From Luzula sylvatica (taxonomy: Eukaryota > Streptophyta > Magnoliopsida > Poales > Juncaceae), in assembly GCA_946800325.1 (NCBI GenBank), contig OX326960.1, positions 20,230,393 to 20,294,392 on the forward strand: 64,000 nucleotides of DNA, in the 5' to 3' direction. Below the pieces are notes generated by a model, which was not told where the DNA came from, did not search any database, and saw only the letters and a list, made by a program, of their open reading frames with translations. Made by a program: the position numbers and the translations under genes. Below, piece by piece: positions 53,601 through 64,000 of the stretch (the first letter of the stretch is position 1; each line of letters begins with the position of its first letter).

Positions 53601-54534
53601 AGTTATGTAGTAAAAGAAACGATACAAATGATCTAGAAATACGTTATTTGAACTCCTCAAAACGTTAAAATCTTGTTTTGAATCGAAAAACAAACATTCT
53701 TGGTGTTTGTGAAATTTGGTGAAAAGTTATGTACTAAAAGATACGATACAAATGATCTGAAAACATGTTATTTGAACTCCTCAAAGCATTAAAATCTTGT
53801 TTTGAATCGAAAAACAAACTTTCTTAGTGTTTGTGAAATTGGGTGAAAAGTTATGTACTAAAAGATACGATACAAATGATCTAAAAACATGTTATTTGAA
53901 CTCCTCAAAGCGTTAAAATCTTGTTTTGAATCGAAAAACAAACTTTCTTATTGTTTGTGAAATTGGGTGAAAAGTTATGTACTAAAAGATACGATACAAA
54001 TGATCTAAAAATATGTTATTTGAACTCCTCAAAGCGTTAAAATCTAGTTTTGAATCGAAAAACAAACTTCCTTAGTGTTTGTGAAATTTGGTGAAAAGTT
54101 ATGTACTAAAAGATACGATACAAATGATCTAAAAACATGTTATTTGAACTCCTCAAAGCGTTAAAAAATCTTGTTTTGAATCGAAAAACAAACTTTCTTT
54201 GTGTTTGTGAAATTTGGTGAAAAGTTATGTACTAAAAGATACGATACAAATGATCTAAAAACAAGTTATTTGAACTCCTCAAAGCGTTAAAATCTAGTTT
54301 TGAATCGAAAAACAAACTTTCTTAGTATTTGTGAAATTTGGTGAAAAGTGATGTAGTAAAAGATACGATACAAATGATCTAAAAACACGTCATTTGAACT
54401 CCTCAAAGCGTTGAAAGTTTGTTTTGAATCGAAAAACAAACTTTCTTAGTGTTTGTGAAATTTGGTGAAAAGTTATGAAGTAAAAGATACGATACAAATG
54501 ATCTAGAAACACGTTATTTGCACTCCTCAAAGCG
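50689..54534 (-). repeat. 31-mer HOR unit (3846 bp)
   Basis: Ordinary 31-mer, with the GTACTAAAAGGTAC marker at 51994 (3846 bp after the previous one). Its distal part already carries substitutions typical of the 26-mers: A at 53696 (AAACATTCTTGG) and AAAAATATGTTAT near 54008. The 26-mer group was therefore amplified from a segment that includes the end of this unit. Confidence 0.88.
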
Positions 54535-57500
54535 TTAAAATCTTGTTTTGAATCGAAAAACAAACTTGCTTAGTGTTTGTGAAATTTGGTGAAAAGTTAT
54601 GTACAAAAAGATATGATACAAATGATCTAAAAACATGTTATTTGAACTCCTCAAAGCATTAAAATCTTGTTTTGAATCGAAAAACAAACTTTCTTAGTGT
54701 TTGTGAAATTTGTTGAAAAGTTATGTAGTAAAAGATATGATACAAATGATCTAGAAACACGTTATTTGAACTCCTCAAAGCGTTAAAATCTTGTTTTGAA
54801 TCGAAAAACAAACTTTCTTGGTGTTTGTGAAATTTGGTGAAAAGTTATGTACTAAAAGATACGATACAAATGATCTGAAAACATGTTATTTGAACTCCTC
54901 AAAGCATTAAAATCATGTTTTTAATCGAAAAACAAACTTTCTTAGTGTTTGTGAAATTGGGTGAAAAGTTATGTACTAAAAGATACGATACAAATGATCT
55001 AAAAACAAGTTATTTGAACTCCTCAAAGCGTTAAAATCTTGTTTTGAATCGAAAAACAAACTTTCTTAGTATTTGTGAAATTTGGTGAAAAGTTATATAC
55101 TAAAAGATCTGATACAAATGATCTAAAAACACGTCATTTGAACTCCTCAAAGCGTTAAAATCTTGTTTTGAATTGAAAAACAAACTTTCTTAGTGTTTGT
55201 GAAATTTGGTGAAAAGTTATGTACTAAAAGGTACGATACAAATGATCTAGAAACACGTTATTTGAACTCCTCAAAGCGTTAAAATCTTGTTTTGAATCGA
55301 AAAACAAACTTTCTTAGTGTTTGTGAAATTTGGTGAAAAGTTATGTACTAAAAGATACGATACAAATGATCTAGAAACACGTTATTTGAACTCCCCAAAG
55401 CGTTAAAATCTTGTTTTGAATCGAAAAACAAACTTTCTTTGTGTTTGTGAAATTTGGTGAAAACTTATGTAGTAAAAGATACGATACAAATGATCTAAAA
55501 ACATATTATTTGTACTCCTCAAAGCGTTAAAATCTTGTTTTGAATCGAAAAACAAACTTTCCTAGTGTTTGTGAAATTGGGTGAAGAGTTATGTACTAAA
55601 AGATACTATACAAATGATCTAAAAACATGTTATTTGAACTCCTCAAAGCGTTAAAATGTGGTTTTGAAATCGAAAAACAAACTTTCTTAGTGTTTGTGAA
55701 ATTGGGTGAAAAGTTATGTAGTAAAAGATACGATACAAATGATCTAAAAACACGTCATTTGAACTCCTCAAAGCGTTGAAAGTTTGTTTTGAATCGAAAA
55801 ACAAACTTTCTTAGTGTTTGTGAAATTTGGTGAAAAGTTATGAAGTAAAAGATACGATACAAATGATCTAGAAACACGTTATTTGCACTCCTCAAAGCGT
55901 TAAAATCTTGTTTTGAATCGAAAAACAAACTTGCTTAGTGTTTGTGAAATTTGGTGAAAAGTTATGTACTAAAAGATATGATACAAATGATCTAAAAACA
56001 TGTTATTTGAACTCCTCAAAGCGTTAAAATCTTGTTTTGAATCGAAAAACAAACTTTCTTAGTGTTTGTGAAATTTGTTGAAAAGTTATGTAGTAAAAGA
56101 TACGATACAAATGATCTAGAAACACGTTATTTGAACTCCTCAAAGCGTTAAAATCTTGTTTTGAATCGAAAAACAAACTTTCTTGGTGTTTGTGAAATTT
56201 GGTGAAAAGTTATGTACTAAAAGATACGATACAAATGATCTGAAAACATGTTATTTGAACTCCTCAAAGCATTAAAATCATGTTTTGAATCGAAAAACAA
56301 ATTTTCTTAGTGTTTGTGAAATTGGGTGAAAAGTTATGTACTAAAAGATACGTTACAAATGATCTAAAAACATGTTATTTGAACTCCTCAAAGCGTTAAA
56401 ATCTTCTTTTGAATCGAAAAACAAACTTTCTTAGTGTTTGTGAAATTTGGTGAAAACTCATGTAGTAAAAGATACGATACAAATGATCTAAAAACACGTC
56501 ATTTGAACTCCTCAAAGCGTTGAAAGTTTGTTTTGAGTCGAGAAACAAACTTTCTTAGTGTTTGTGAAATTTGGTGAAAAGTTATGTAGTAAAAGATACG
56601 ATACAAATGATCTAGAAACACGTTATTTGAACTCCTCAAAGCGTTAAAATCTTGTTTTGAATCGAAAAACAAACATTCTTAGTGTTTGTGAAATTTGGTG
56701 AAAAGTTATGTACTAAAAGATACGATACAAATGATCTAAAAACATGTTATTTGAACTCCTCAAAGCGTTAAAATCTTGTTTTGAATCGAAAAACAAACTT
56801 TCTTAGTGTTTGTGAAATTTGTTGAAAAGTTATGTAGTAAAAGATACGATACAAATGATCTAGAAATACGTTATTTGAACTCCTCAAAACGTTAAAATCT
56901 TGTTTTGAATCGAAAAACAAACATTCTTGGTGTTTGTGAAATTTGGTGAAAAGTTATGTACTAAAAGATACGATACAAATGATCTGAAAACATGTTATTT
57001 GAACTCCTCAAAGCATTAAAATCTTGTTTTGAATCGAAAAACAAACTTTCTTAGTGTTTGTGAAATTGGGTGAAAAGTTATGTACTAAAAGATACGATAC
57101 AAATGATCTAAAAACATGTTATTTGAACTCCTCAAAGCGTTAAAATCTTGTTTTGAATCGAAAAACAAACTTTCTTATTGTTTGTGAAATTGGGTGAAAA
57201 GTTATGTACTAAAAGATACGATACAAATGATCTAAAAATATGTTATTTGAACTCCTCAAAGCGTTAAAATCTAGTTTTGAATCGAAAAACAAACTTCCTT
57301 AGTGTTTGTGAAATTTGGTGAAAAGTTATGTACTAAAAGATACGATACAAATGATCTAAAAACATGTTATTTGAACTCCTCAAAGCGTTAAAAAATCTTG
57401 TTTTAAATCGAAAAACAAACTTTCTTTGTGTTTGTGAAATTTGGTGAAAAGTTATGTACTAAAAGATACGATACAAATGATCTAAAAACAAGTTATTTGA

Positions 57501-57761
57501 ACTCCTCAAAGCGTTAAAATCTAGTTTTGAATCGAAAAACAAACTTTCTTAGTATTTGTGAAATTTGGTGAAAAGTGATGTAGTAAAAGATACGATACAA
57601 ATGATCTAAAAACACGTCATTTGAACTCCTCAAAGCGTTGAAAGTTTGTTTTGAATCGAAAAACAAACTTTCTTAGTGTTTGTGAAATTTGGTGAAAAGT
57701 TATGAAGTAAAAGATACGATACAAATGATCTAGAAACACGTTATTTGCACTCCTCAAAGCG
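54535..57761 (-). repeat. 26-mer HOR unit (3227 bp), copy 1
   Basis: This is the 31-mer minus the five-monomer 619-bp module, so it lacks the A8 monomer. Diagnostic substitutions are ATGTTTTTAATCG near 54920, TTTCTTTGTG near 55437, ACATATTATTTG near 55502, A at 56923 and TTTTAAATCG near 57403. The GTACTAAAAGGTAC marker is at 55221. Confidence 0.88.
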
Positions 57762-60700
57762 TTAAAATCTTGTTTTGAATCGAAAAACAAACTTGCTTAG
57801 TGTTTGTGAAATTTGGTGAAAAGTTATGTACAAAAAGATATGATACAAATGATCTAAAAACATGTTATTTGAACTCCTCAAAGCATTAAAATCTTGTTTT
57901 GAATCGAAAAACAAACTTTCTTAGTGTTTGTGAAATTTGTTGAAAAGTTATGTAGTAAAAGATATGATACAAATGATCTAGAAACACGTTATTTGAACTC
58001 CTCAAAGCGTTAAAATCTTGTTTTGAATCGAAAAACAAACTTTCTTGGTGTTTGTGAAATTTGGTGAAAAGTTATGTACTAAAAGATACGATACAAATGA
58101 TCTGAAAACATGTTATTTGAACTCCTCAAAGCATTAAAATCATGTTTTTAATCGAAAAACAAACTTTCTTAGTGTTTGTGAAATTGGGTGAAAAGTTATG
58201 TACTAAAAGATACGATACAAATGATCTAAAAACAAGTTATTTGAACTCCTCAAAGCGTTAAAATCTTGTTTTGAATCGAAAAACAAACTTTCTTAGTATT
58301 TGTGAAATTTGGTGAAAAGTTATATACTAAAAGATCTGATACAAATGATCTAAAAACACGTCATTTGAACTCCTCAAAGCGTTAAAATCTTGTTTTGAAT
58401 TGAAAAACAAACTTTCTTAGTGTTTGTGAAATTTGGTGAAAAGTTATGTACTAAAAGGTACGATACAAATGATCTAGAAACACGTTATTTGAACTCCTCA
58501 AAGCGTTAAAATCTTGTTTTGAATCGAAAAACAAACTTTCTTAGTGTTTGTGAAATTTGGTGAAAAGTTATGTACTAAAAGATACGATACAAATGATCTA
58601 GAAACACGTTATTTGAACTCCCCAAAGCGTTAAAATCTTGTTTTGAATCGAAAAACAAACTTTCTTTGTGTTTGTGAAATTTGGTGAAAACTTATGTAGT
58701 AAAAGATACGATACAAATGATCTAAAAACATATTATTTGTACTCCTCAAAGCGTTAAAATCTTGTTTTGAATCGAAAAACAAACTTTCCTAGTGTTTGTG
58801 AAATTGGGTGAAGAGTTATGTACTAAAAGATACTATACAAATGATCTAAAAACATGTTATTTGAACTCCTCAAAGCGTTAAAATGTGGTTTTGAAATCGA
58901 AAAACAAACTTTCTTAGTGTTTGTGAAATTGGGTGAAAAGTTATGTAGTAAAAGATACGATACAAATGATCTAAAAACACGTCATTTGAACTCCTCAAAG
59001 CGTTGAAAGTTTGTTTTGAATCGAAAAACAAACTTTCTTAGTGTTTGTGAAATTTGGTGAAAAGTTATGAAGTAAAAGATACGATACAAATGATCTAGAA
59101 ACACGTTATTTGCACTCCTCAAAGCGTTAAAATCTTGTTTTGAATCGAAAAACAAACTTGCTTAGTGTTTGTGAAATTTGGTGAAAAGTTATGTACTAAA
59201 AGATATGATACAAATGATCTAAAAACATGTTATTTGAACTCCTCAAAGCGTTAAAATCTTGTTTTGAATCGAAAAACAAACTTTCTTAGTGTTTGTGAAA
59301 TTTGTTGAAAAGTTATGTAGTAAAAGATACGATACAAATGATCTAGAAACACGTTATTTGAACTCCTCAAAGCGTTAAAATCTTGTTTTGAATCGAAAAA
59401 CAAACTTTCTTGGTGTTTGTGAAATTTGGTGAAAAGTTATGTACTAAAAGATACGATACAAATGATCTGAAAACATGTTATTTGAACTCCTCAAAGCATT
59501 AAAATCATGTTTTGAATCGAAAAACAAATTTTCTTAGTGTTTGTGAAATTGGGTGAAAAGTTATGTACTAAAAGATACGTTACAAATGATCTAAAAACAT
59601 GTTATTTGAACTCCTCAAAGCGTTAAAATCTTCTTTTGAATCGAAAAACAAACTTTCTTAGTGTTTGTGAAATTTGGTGAAAACTCATGTAGTAAAAGAT
59701 ACGATACAAATGATCTAAAAACACGTCATTTGAACTCCTCAAAGCGTTGAAAGTTTGTTTTGAGTCGAGAAACAAACTTTCTTAGTGTTTGTGAAATTTG
59801 GTGAAAAGTTATGTAGTAAAAGATACGATACAAATGATCTAGAAACACGTTATTTGAACTCCTCAAAGCGTTAAAATCTTGTTTTGAATCGAAAAACAAA
59901 CATTCTTAGTGTTTGTGAAATTTGGTGAAAAGTTATGTACTAAAAGATACGATACAAATGATCTAAAAACATGTTATTTGAACTCCTCAAAGCGTTAAAA
60001 TCTTGTTTTGAATCGAAAAACAAACTTTCTTAGTGTTTGTGAAATTTGTTGAAAAGTTATGTAGTAAAAGATACGATACAAATGATCTAGAAATACGTTA
60101 TTTGAACTCCTCAAAACGTTAAAATCTTGTTTTGAATCGAAAAACAAACATTCTTGGTGTTTGTGAAATTTGGTGAAAAGTTATGTACTAAAAGATACGA
60201 TACAAATGATCTGAAAACATGTTATTTGAACTCCTCAAAGCATTAAAATCTTGTTTTGAATCGAAAAACAAACTTTCTTAGTGTTTGTGAAATTGGGTGA
60301 AAAGTTATGTACTAAAAGATACGATACAAATGATCTAAAAACATGTTATTTGAACTCCTCAAAGCGTTAAAATCTTGTTTTGAATCGAAAAACAAACTTT
60401 CTTATTGTTTGTGAAATTGGGTGAAAAGTTATGTACTAAAAGATACGATACAAATGATCTAAAAATATGTTATTTGAACTCCTCAAAGCGTCAAAATCTA
60501 GTTTTGAATCGAAAAACAAACTTCCTTAGTGTTTGTGAAATTTGGTGAAAAGTTATGTACTAAAAGATACGATACAAATGATCTAAAAACATGTTATTTG
60601 AACTCCTCAAAGCGTTAAAAAATCTTGTTTTAAATCGAAAAACAAACTTTCTTTGTGTTTGTGAAATTTGGTGAAAAGTTATGTACTAAAAGATACGATA

Positions 60701-60988
60701 CAAATGATCTAAAAACAAGTTATTTGAACTCCTCAAAGCGTTAAAATCTAGTTTTGAATCGAAAAACAAACTTTCTTAGTATTTGTGAAATTTGGTGAAA
60801 AGTGATGTAGTAAAAGATACGATACAAATGATCTAAAAACACGTCATTTGAACTCCTCAAAGCGTTGAAAGTTTGTTTTGAATCGAAAAACAAACTTTCT
60901 TAGTGTTTGTGAAATTTGGTGAAAAGTTATGAAGTAAAAGATACGATACAAATGATCTAGAAACACGTTATTTGCACTCCTCAAAGCG
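57762..60988 (-). repeat. 26-mer HOR unit (3227 bp), copy 2
   Basis: A near-identical copy of the preceding unit at +3227, with its diagnostic changes repeated (near 58149, 58665 and 58731, A at 60150, near 60630). Its GTACTAAAAGGTAC marker is at 58448. One private change, GCGTCAAAATC, is visible near 60490. Confidence 0.88.
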
Positions 60989-62105
60989 TTAAAATCTTGT
61001 TTTGAATCGAAAAACAAACTTGCTTAGTGTTTGTGAAATTTGGTGAAAAGTTATGTACAAAAAGATATGATACAAATGATCTAAAAACATGTTATTTGAA
61101 CTCCTCAAAGCATTAAAATCTTGTTTTGAATCGAAAAAAAACTTTCTTAGTGTTTGTGAAATTTGTTGAAAAGTTATGTAGTAAAAGATACGATACAAAT
61201 GATCTAGAAACACGTTATTTGAACTCCTCAAAGCGTTAAAATCTTGTTTTGAATCGAAAAACAAACTTTCTTGGTGTTTGTGAAATTTGGTGAAAAGTTA
61301 TGTACTAAAAGATACGATACAAATGATCTAAAAACAAGTTATTTGAACTCCTCAAAGCGTTAAAATCTAGTTTTGAATCGAAAAATAAACTTTCTTAGTA
61401 TTTGTGAAATTTGGTGAAAAGTGATGTAGTAAAAGATACGATACAAATGATCTAAAAACACGTCATTTGAACTCCTCAAAGCATTAAAATCATGTTTTGA
61501 ATCGAAAAACAAACTTTCTTAGTGTTTGTGAAATTGGGTGAAAAGTTATGTACTAAAAGATACGATACAAATGATCTAAAAACAAGTTATTTGAACTCCT
61601 CAAAGCGTTAAAATCTTGTTTTGAATCGAAAAACAAACTTTCTTAGTATTTGTGAAATTTGGTGAAAAGTTATATACTAAAAGATCTGATACAAATGATC
61701 TAAAAACACGTCATTTGAACTCCTCAAAGCGTTAAAAAATCTTGTTTTGAATCGAAAAACAAACTTTCTTTGTGTTTGTGAAATTTGGTGAAAAGTTATG
61801 TACTAAAAGATACGATACAAATGATCTAAAAACAAGTTATTTGAACTCCTCAAAGCGTTAAAATCTAGTTTTGAATCGAAAAACAAACTTTCTTAGTATT
61901 TGTGAAATTTGGTGAAAAGTGATGTAGTAAAAGATACGATACAAATGATCTAAAAACACGTCATTTGAACTCCTCAAAGCGTTGAAAGTTTGTTTTGAAT
62001 CGAAAAACAAACTTTCTTAGTGTTTGTGAAATTTGGTGAAAAGTTATGAAGTAAAAGATACGATACAAATGATCTAGAAACACGTTATTTGCACTCCTCA
62101 AAGCG
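60989..62105 (-). repeat. Scrambled 9-monomer unit (1117 bp)
   Basis: This unit begins as a 31-mer with the A8 monomer. It then joins the GTCATTTG monomer to GCATTAAAATCATG near 61482, skipping four monomers (496 bp). It next joins the second GTCATTTG monomer to GCGTTAAAAAATC near 61731, skipping the 18 monomers (2233 bp) that separate the corresponding sites at 25393 and 27626. The arithmetic 3846-496-2233=1117 matches the observed length exactly. Both joins are in monomer register. Confidence 0.87.
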
Positions 62106-64000
62106 TTAAAATCTTGTTTTGAATCGAAAAACAAACTTGCTTAGTGTTTGTGAAATTTGGTGAAAAGTTATGTACAAAAAGATATGATACAAATGATCTA
62201 AAAACATGTTATTTGAACTCCTCAAAGCATTAAAATCTTGTTTTGAATCGAAAAACAAACTTGCTTAGTGTTTGTGAAATTTGGTGAAAAGTTATGTACA
62301 AAAAGATATGATACAAATGATCTAAAAACATGTTATTTGAACTCCTCAAAGCATTAAAATCTTGTTTTGAATCGAAAAACAAACTTTCTTAGTGTTTGTG
62401 AAATTTGTTGAAAAGTTATGTAGTAAAAGATATGATACAAATGATCTAGAAACACGTTATTTGAACTCCTCAAAGCGTTAAAATCTTGTTTTGAATCGAA
62501 AAACAAACTTTCTTGGTGTTTGTGAAATTTGGTGAAAAGTTATGTACTAAAAGATACGATACAAATGATCTGAAAACATGTTATTTGAACTCCTCAAAGC
62601 ATTAAAATCATGTTTTGAATCGAAAAACAAACTTTCTTAGTGTTTGTGAAATTGGGTGAAAAGTTATGTACTAAAAGATACGATACAAATGATCTAAAAA
62701 CAAGTTATTTGAACTCCTCAAAGCGTTAAAATCTTGTTTTGAATCGAAAAACAAACTTTCTTAGTATTTGTGAAATTTGGTGAAAAGTTATATACTAAAA
62801 GATCTGATACAAATGATCTAAAAACACGTCATTTGAACTCCTCAAAGCGTTAAAATCTTGTTTTGAATTGAAAAACAAACTTTCTTAGTGTTTGTGAAAT
62901 TTGGTGAAAAGTTATGTACTAAAAGGTACGATACAAATGATCTAGAAACACGTTATTTGAACTCCTCAAAGCGTTAAAATCTTGTTTTGAATCGAAAAAC
63001 AAACTTTCTTAGTGTTTGTGAAATTTGGTGAAAAGTTATGTACTAAAAGATACGATACAAATGATCTAGAAACACGTTATTTGAACTCCCCAAAGCGTTA
63101 AAATCTTGTTTTGAATCGAAAAACAAACTTTCTTGGTGTTTGTGAAATTTGGTGAAAACTTATGTAGTAAAAGATACGATACAAATGATCTAAAAATATG
63201 TTATTTGTACTCCTCAAAGCGTTAAAATCTTGTTTTGAATCGAAAAACAAACTTTCCTAGTGTTTGTGAAATTGGGTGAAGAGTTATGTACTAAAAGATA
63301 CTATACAAATGATCTAAAAACACGTTATTTGAACTCCTCAAAGCGTTAAAATGTGGTTTTGAAATCGAAAAACAAACTTTCTTAGTGTTTGTGAAATTGG
63401 GTGAAAAGTTATGTAGTAAAAGATACGATACAAATGATCTAAAAACACGTCATTTGAACTCCTCAAAGCGTTGAAAGTTTGTTTTGAATCGAAAAACAAA
63501 CTTTCTTAGTGTTTGTGAAATTTGGTGAAAAGTTATGAAGTAAAAGATACGATACAAATGATCTAGAAACACGTTATTTGCACTCCTCAAAGCGTTAAAA
63601 TCTTGTTTTGAATCGAAAAACAAACTTGCTTAGTGTTTGTGAAATTTGGTGAAAAGTCATGTACTAAAAGATATGATACAAATGATCTAAAAACATGTTA
63701 TTTGAACTCCTCAAAGCGTTAAAATCTTGTTTTGAATCGAAAAACAAACTTTCTTAGTGTTTGTGAAATTTGTTGAAAAGTTATGTAGTAAAAGATACGA
63801 TACAAATGATCTAGAAACACGTTATTTGAACTCCTCAAAGCGTTAAAATCTTGTTTTGAATCGAAAAACAAACTTTCTTGGTGTTTGTGAAATTTGGTGA
63901 AAAGTTATGTACTAAAAGATACGATACAAATGATCTGAAAACATGTTATTTGAACTCCTCAAAGCATTAAAATCATGTTTTGAATCGAAAAACAAACTTT
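62106..64000 (-). repeat. Partial HOR unit with single-monomer duplication
   Basis: The TGCTTAG/TACAAAAAGATATG monomer occurs twice in a row (62106-62229 and 62230-62353), a fresh one-monomer tandem duplication. After that the order follows the 31-mer/26-mer pattern: GTACTAAAAGGTAC is at 62916, 686 bp from the second duplicate, as in the other units (24773 to 25459, 57762 to 58448). The unit runs off the window edge. Private changes include AAAAATATGTTATTTGTAC near 63197 and AAAAGTCATGTAC near 63658. Confidence 0.87.

Larger units (their letters stand above)
1..64000. repeat. Satellite DNA array, 124-bp monomer
   Basis: The whole window is one tandem array. The core GCTTTGAGGAG recurs at 1, 125, 251, 375, 499, 623, 747 and so on, with 124 bp the usual spacing and 123, 125 or 126 bp in a few diagnostic monomers. 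Other conserved blocks in each monomer are AGATCATTTGTATCGTATCT, CATAACTTTTCACC, TTTCACAAACACTAAGAAAG and TTTTTCGATTCAAAAC. GC content is about 29% in the monomer I counted. No unique sequence longer than a few bases occurs anywhere outside the N run, so no stretch holds a gene. Tandem satellites of this size and homogeneity are known from centromeres, pericentromeres, subtelomeres and heterochromatic knobs of eukaryotes. The sequence alone does not say which this is. A plant source is my inference. Confidence 0.98.
11935..64000 (-). repeat. Right arm of array, reverse polarity
   Basis: About 420 monomers all read on the - strand (the forward core appears as CTCCTCAAAGC). Polarity never changes within this arm. 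It contains HOR units of 39, 31, 30 and 26 monomers, one scrambled remnant, and one out-of-register deletion. No transposon, gene or other unique sequence is present across these 52 kb. Confidence 0.97.

Noticed and set aside
1..64000. CRISPR array or bacterial repeat locus
   Set aside because: The entire 124-bp period is conserved; there are no short repeats separated by unique spacers, no cas genes and no coding sequence at all.
1..64000. Relationship to soybean-type (CentGm) centromere satellites because of shared GTGAAAAGTTATG and ATTTGAA strings
   Set aside because: The resemblance is from memory, limited to short AT-rich strings, and the monomer length differs (about 92 versus 124 bp). 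It is not enough to name a lineage.

Overview
This window is satellite DNA from end to end. No gene, RNA gene, transposable element or unique sequence interrupts it. A single AT-rich monomer (about 29% GC, hand-counted on one monomer) of 124 bp recurs head to tail roughly 515 times, broken only by one 200-base run of N. The organism is a eukaryote, most plausibly a plant. The reasons are the monomer style (AT-rich, CAAAA-type motif, heavy variation at CpG sites) and an array of centromere or heterochromatin type. I cannot name the species or prove that this is a centromere.

Layout. From 1 to 11734 the monomers read on the + strand, taking the core GCTTTGAGGAG as 'forward'. From 11735 to 11934 there are exactly 200 N. 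From 11935 to 64000 every monomer reads on the - strand. The polarity therefore flips once, exactly at the gap. The monomers flanking the gap on the two sides are near mirror images of each other, so the flip is either a scaffolding orientation choice or a real large inversion.

Monomers differ from each other by a limited set of diagnostic substitutions and 1-2 bp indels, and these variants recur in a fixed order, giving higher-order repeats (HORs). Left arm: a 23-monomer unit of exactly 2852 bp (1739-4590, 4591-7442, then truncated copies). Right arm: a 39-monomer unit of 4839 bp (about 2.3 copies, 11935 to about 23088), a 31-monomer unit of 3846 bp (main form), 30-monomer variants of 3722 bp (35695-43138), a 31-mer with a 142 bp deletion (43139-46842, 3704 bp), two 26-monomer units of 3227 bp (54535-60988), and a scrambled 9-monomer remnant (60989-62105). 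The unit lengths are related by exact arithmetic: 3846-619=3227, 3846-142=3704, 3846-496-2233=1117. Each shorter form can therefore be explained by identified deletions.

Neighbouring units share private substitutions at exact unit spacing, which is the signature of recent local tandem duplication or conversion. Open reading frames of 68-91 codons are by-products of the repeat: they occur only where a monomer of 123 or 126 bp (a multiple of 3) keeps the frame open. They are not genes. The most useful observations are the HOR system itself, the gap-associated polarity flip, a monomer subtype with a perfect 13-bp inverted repeat, the dominance of CpG decay among monomer variants, and a readable history of unequal exchange.
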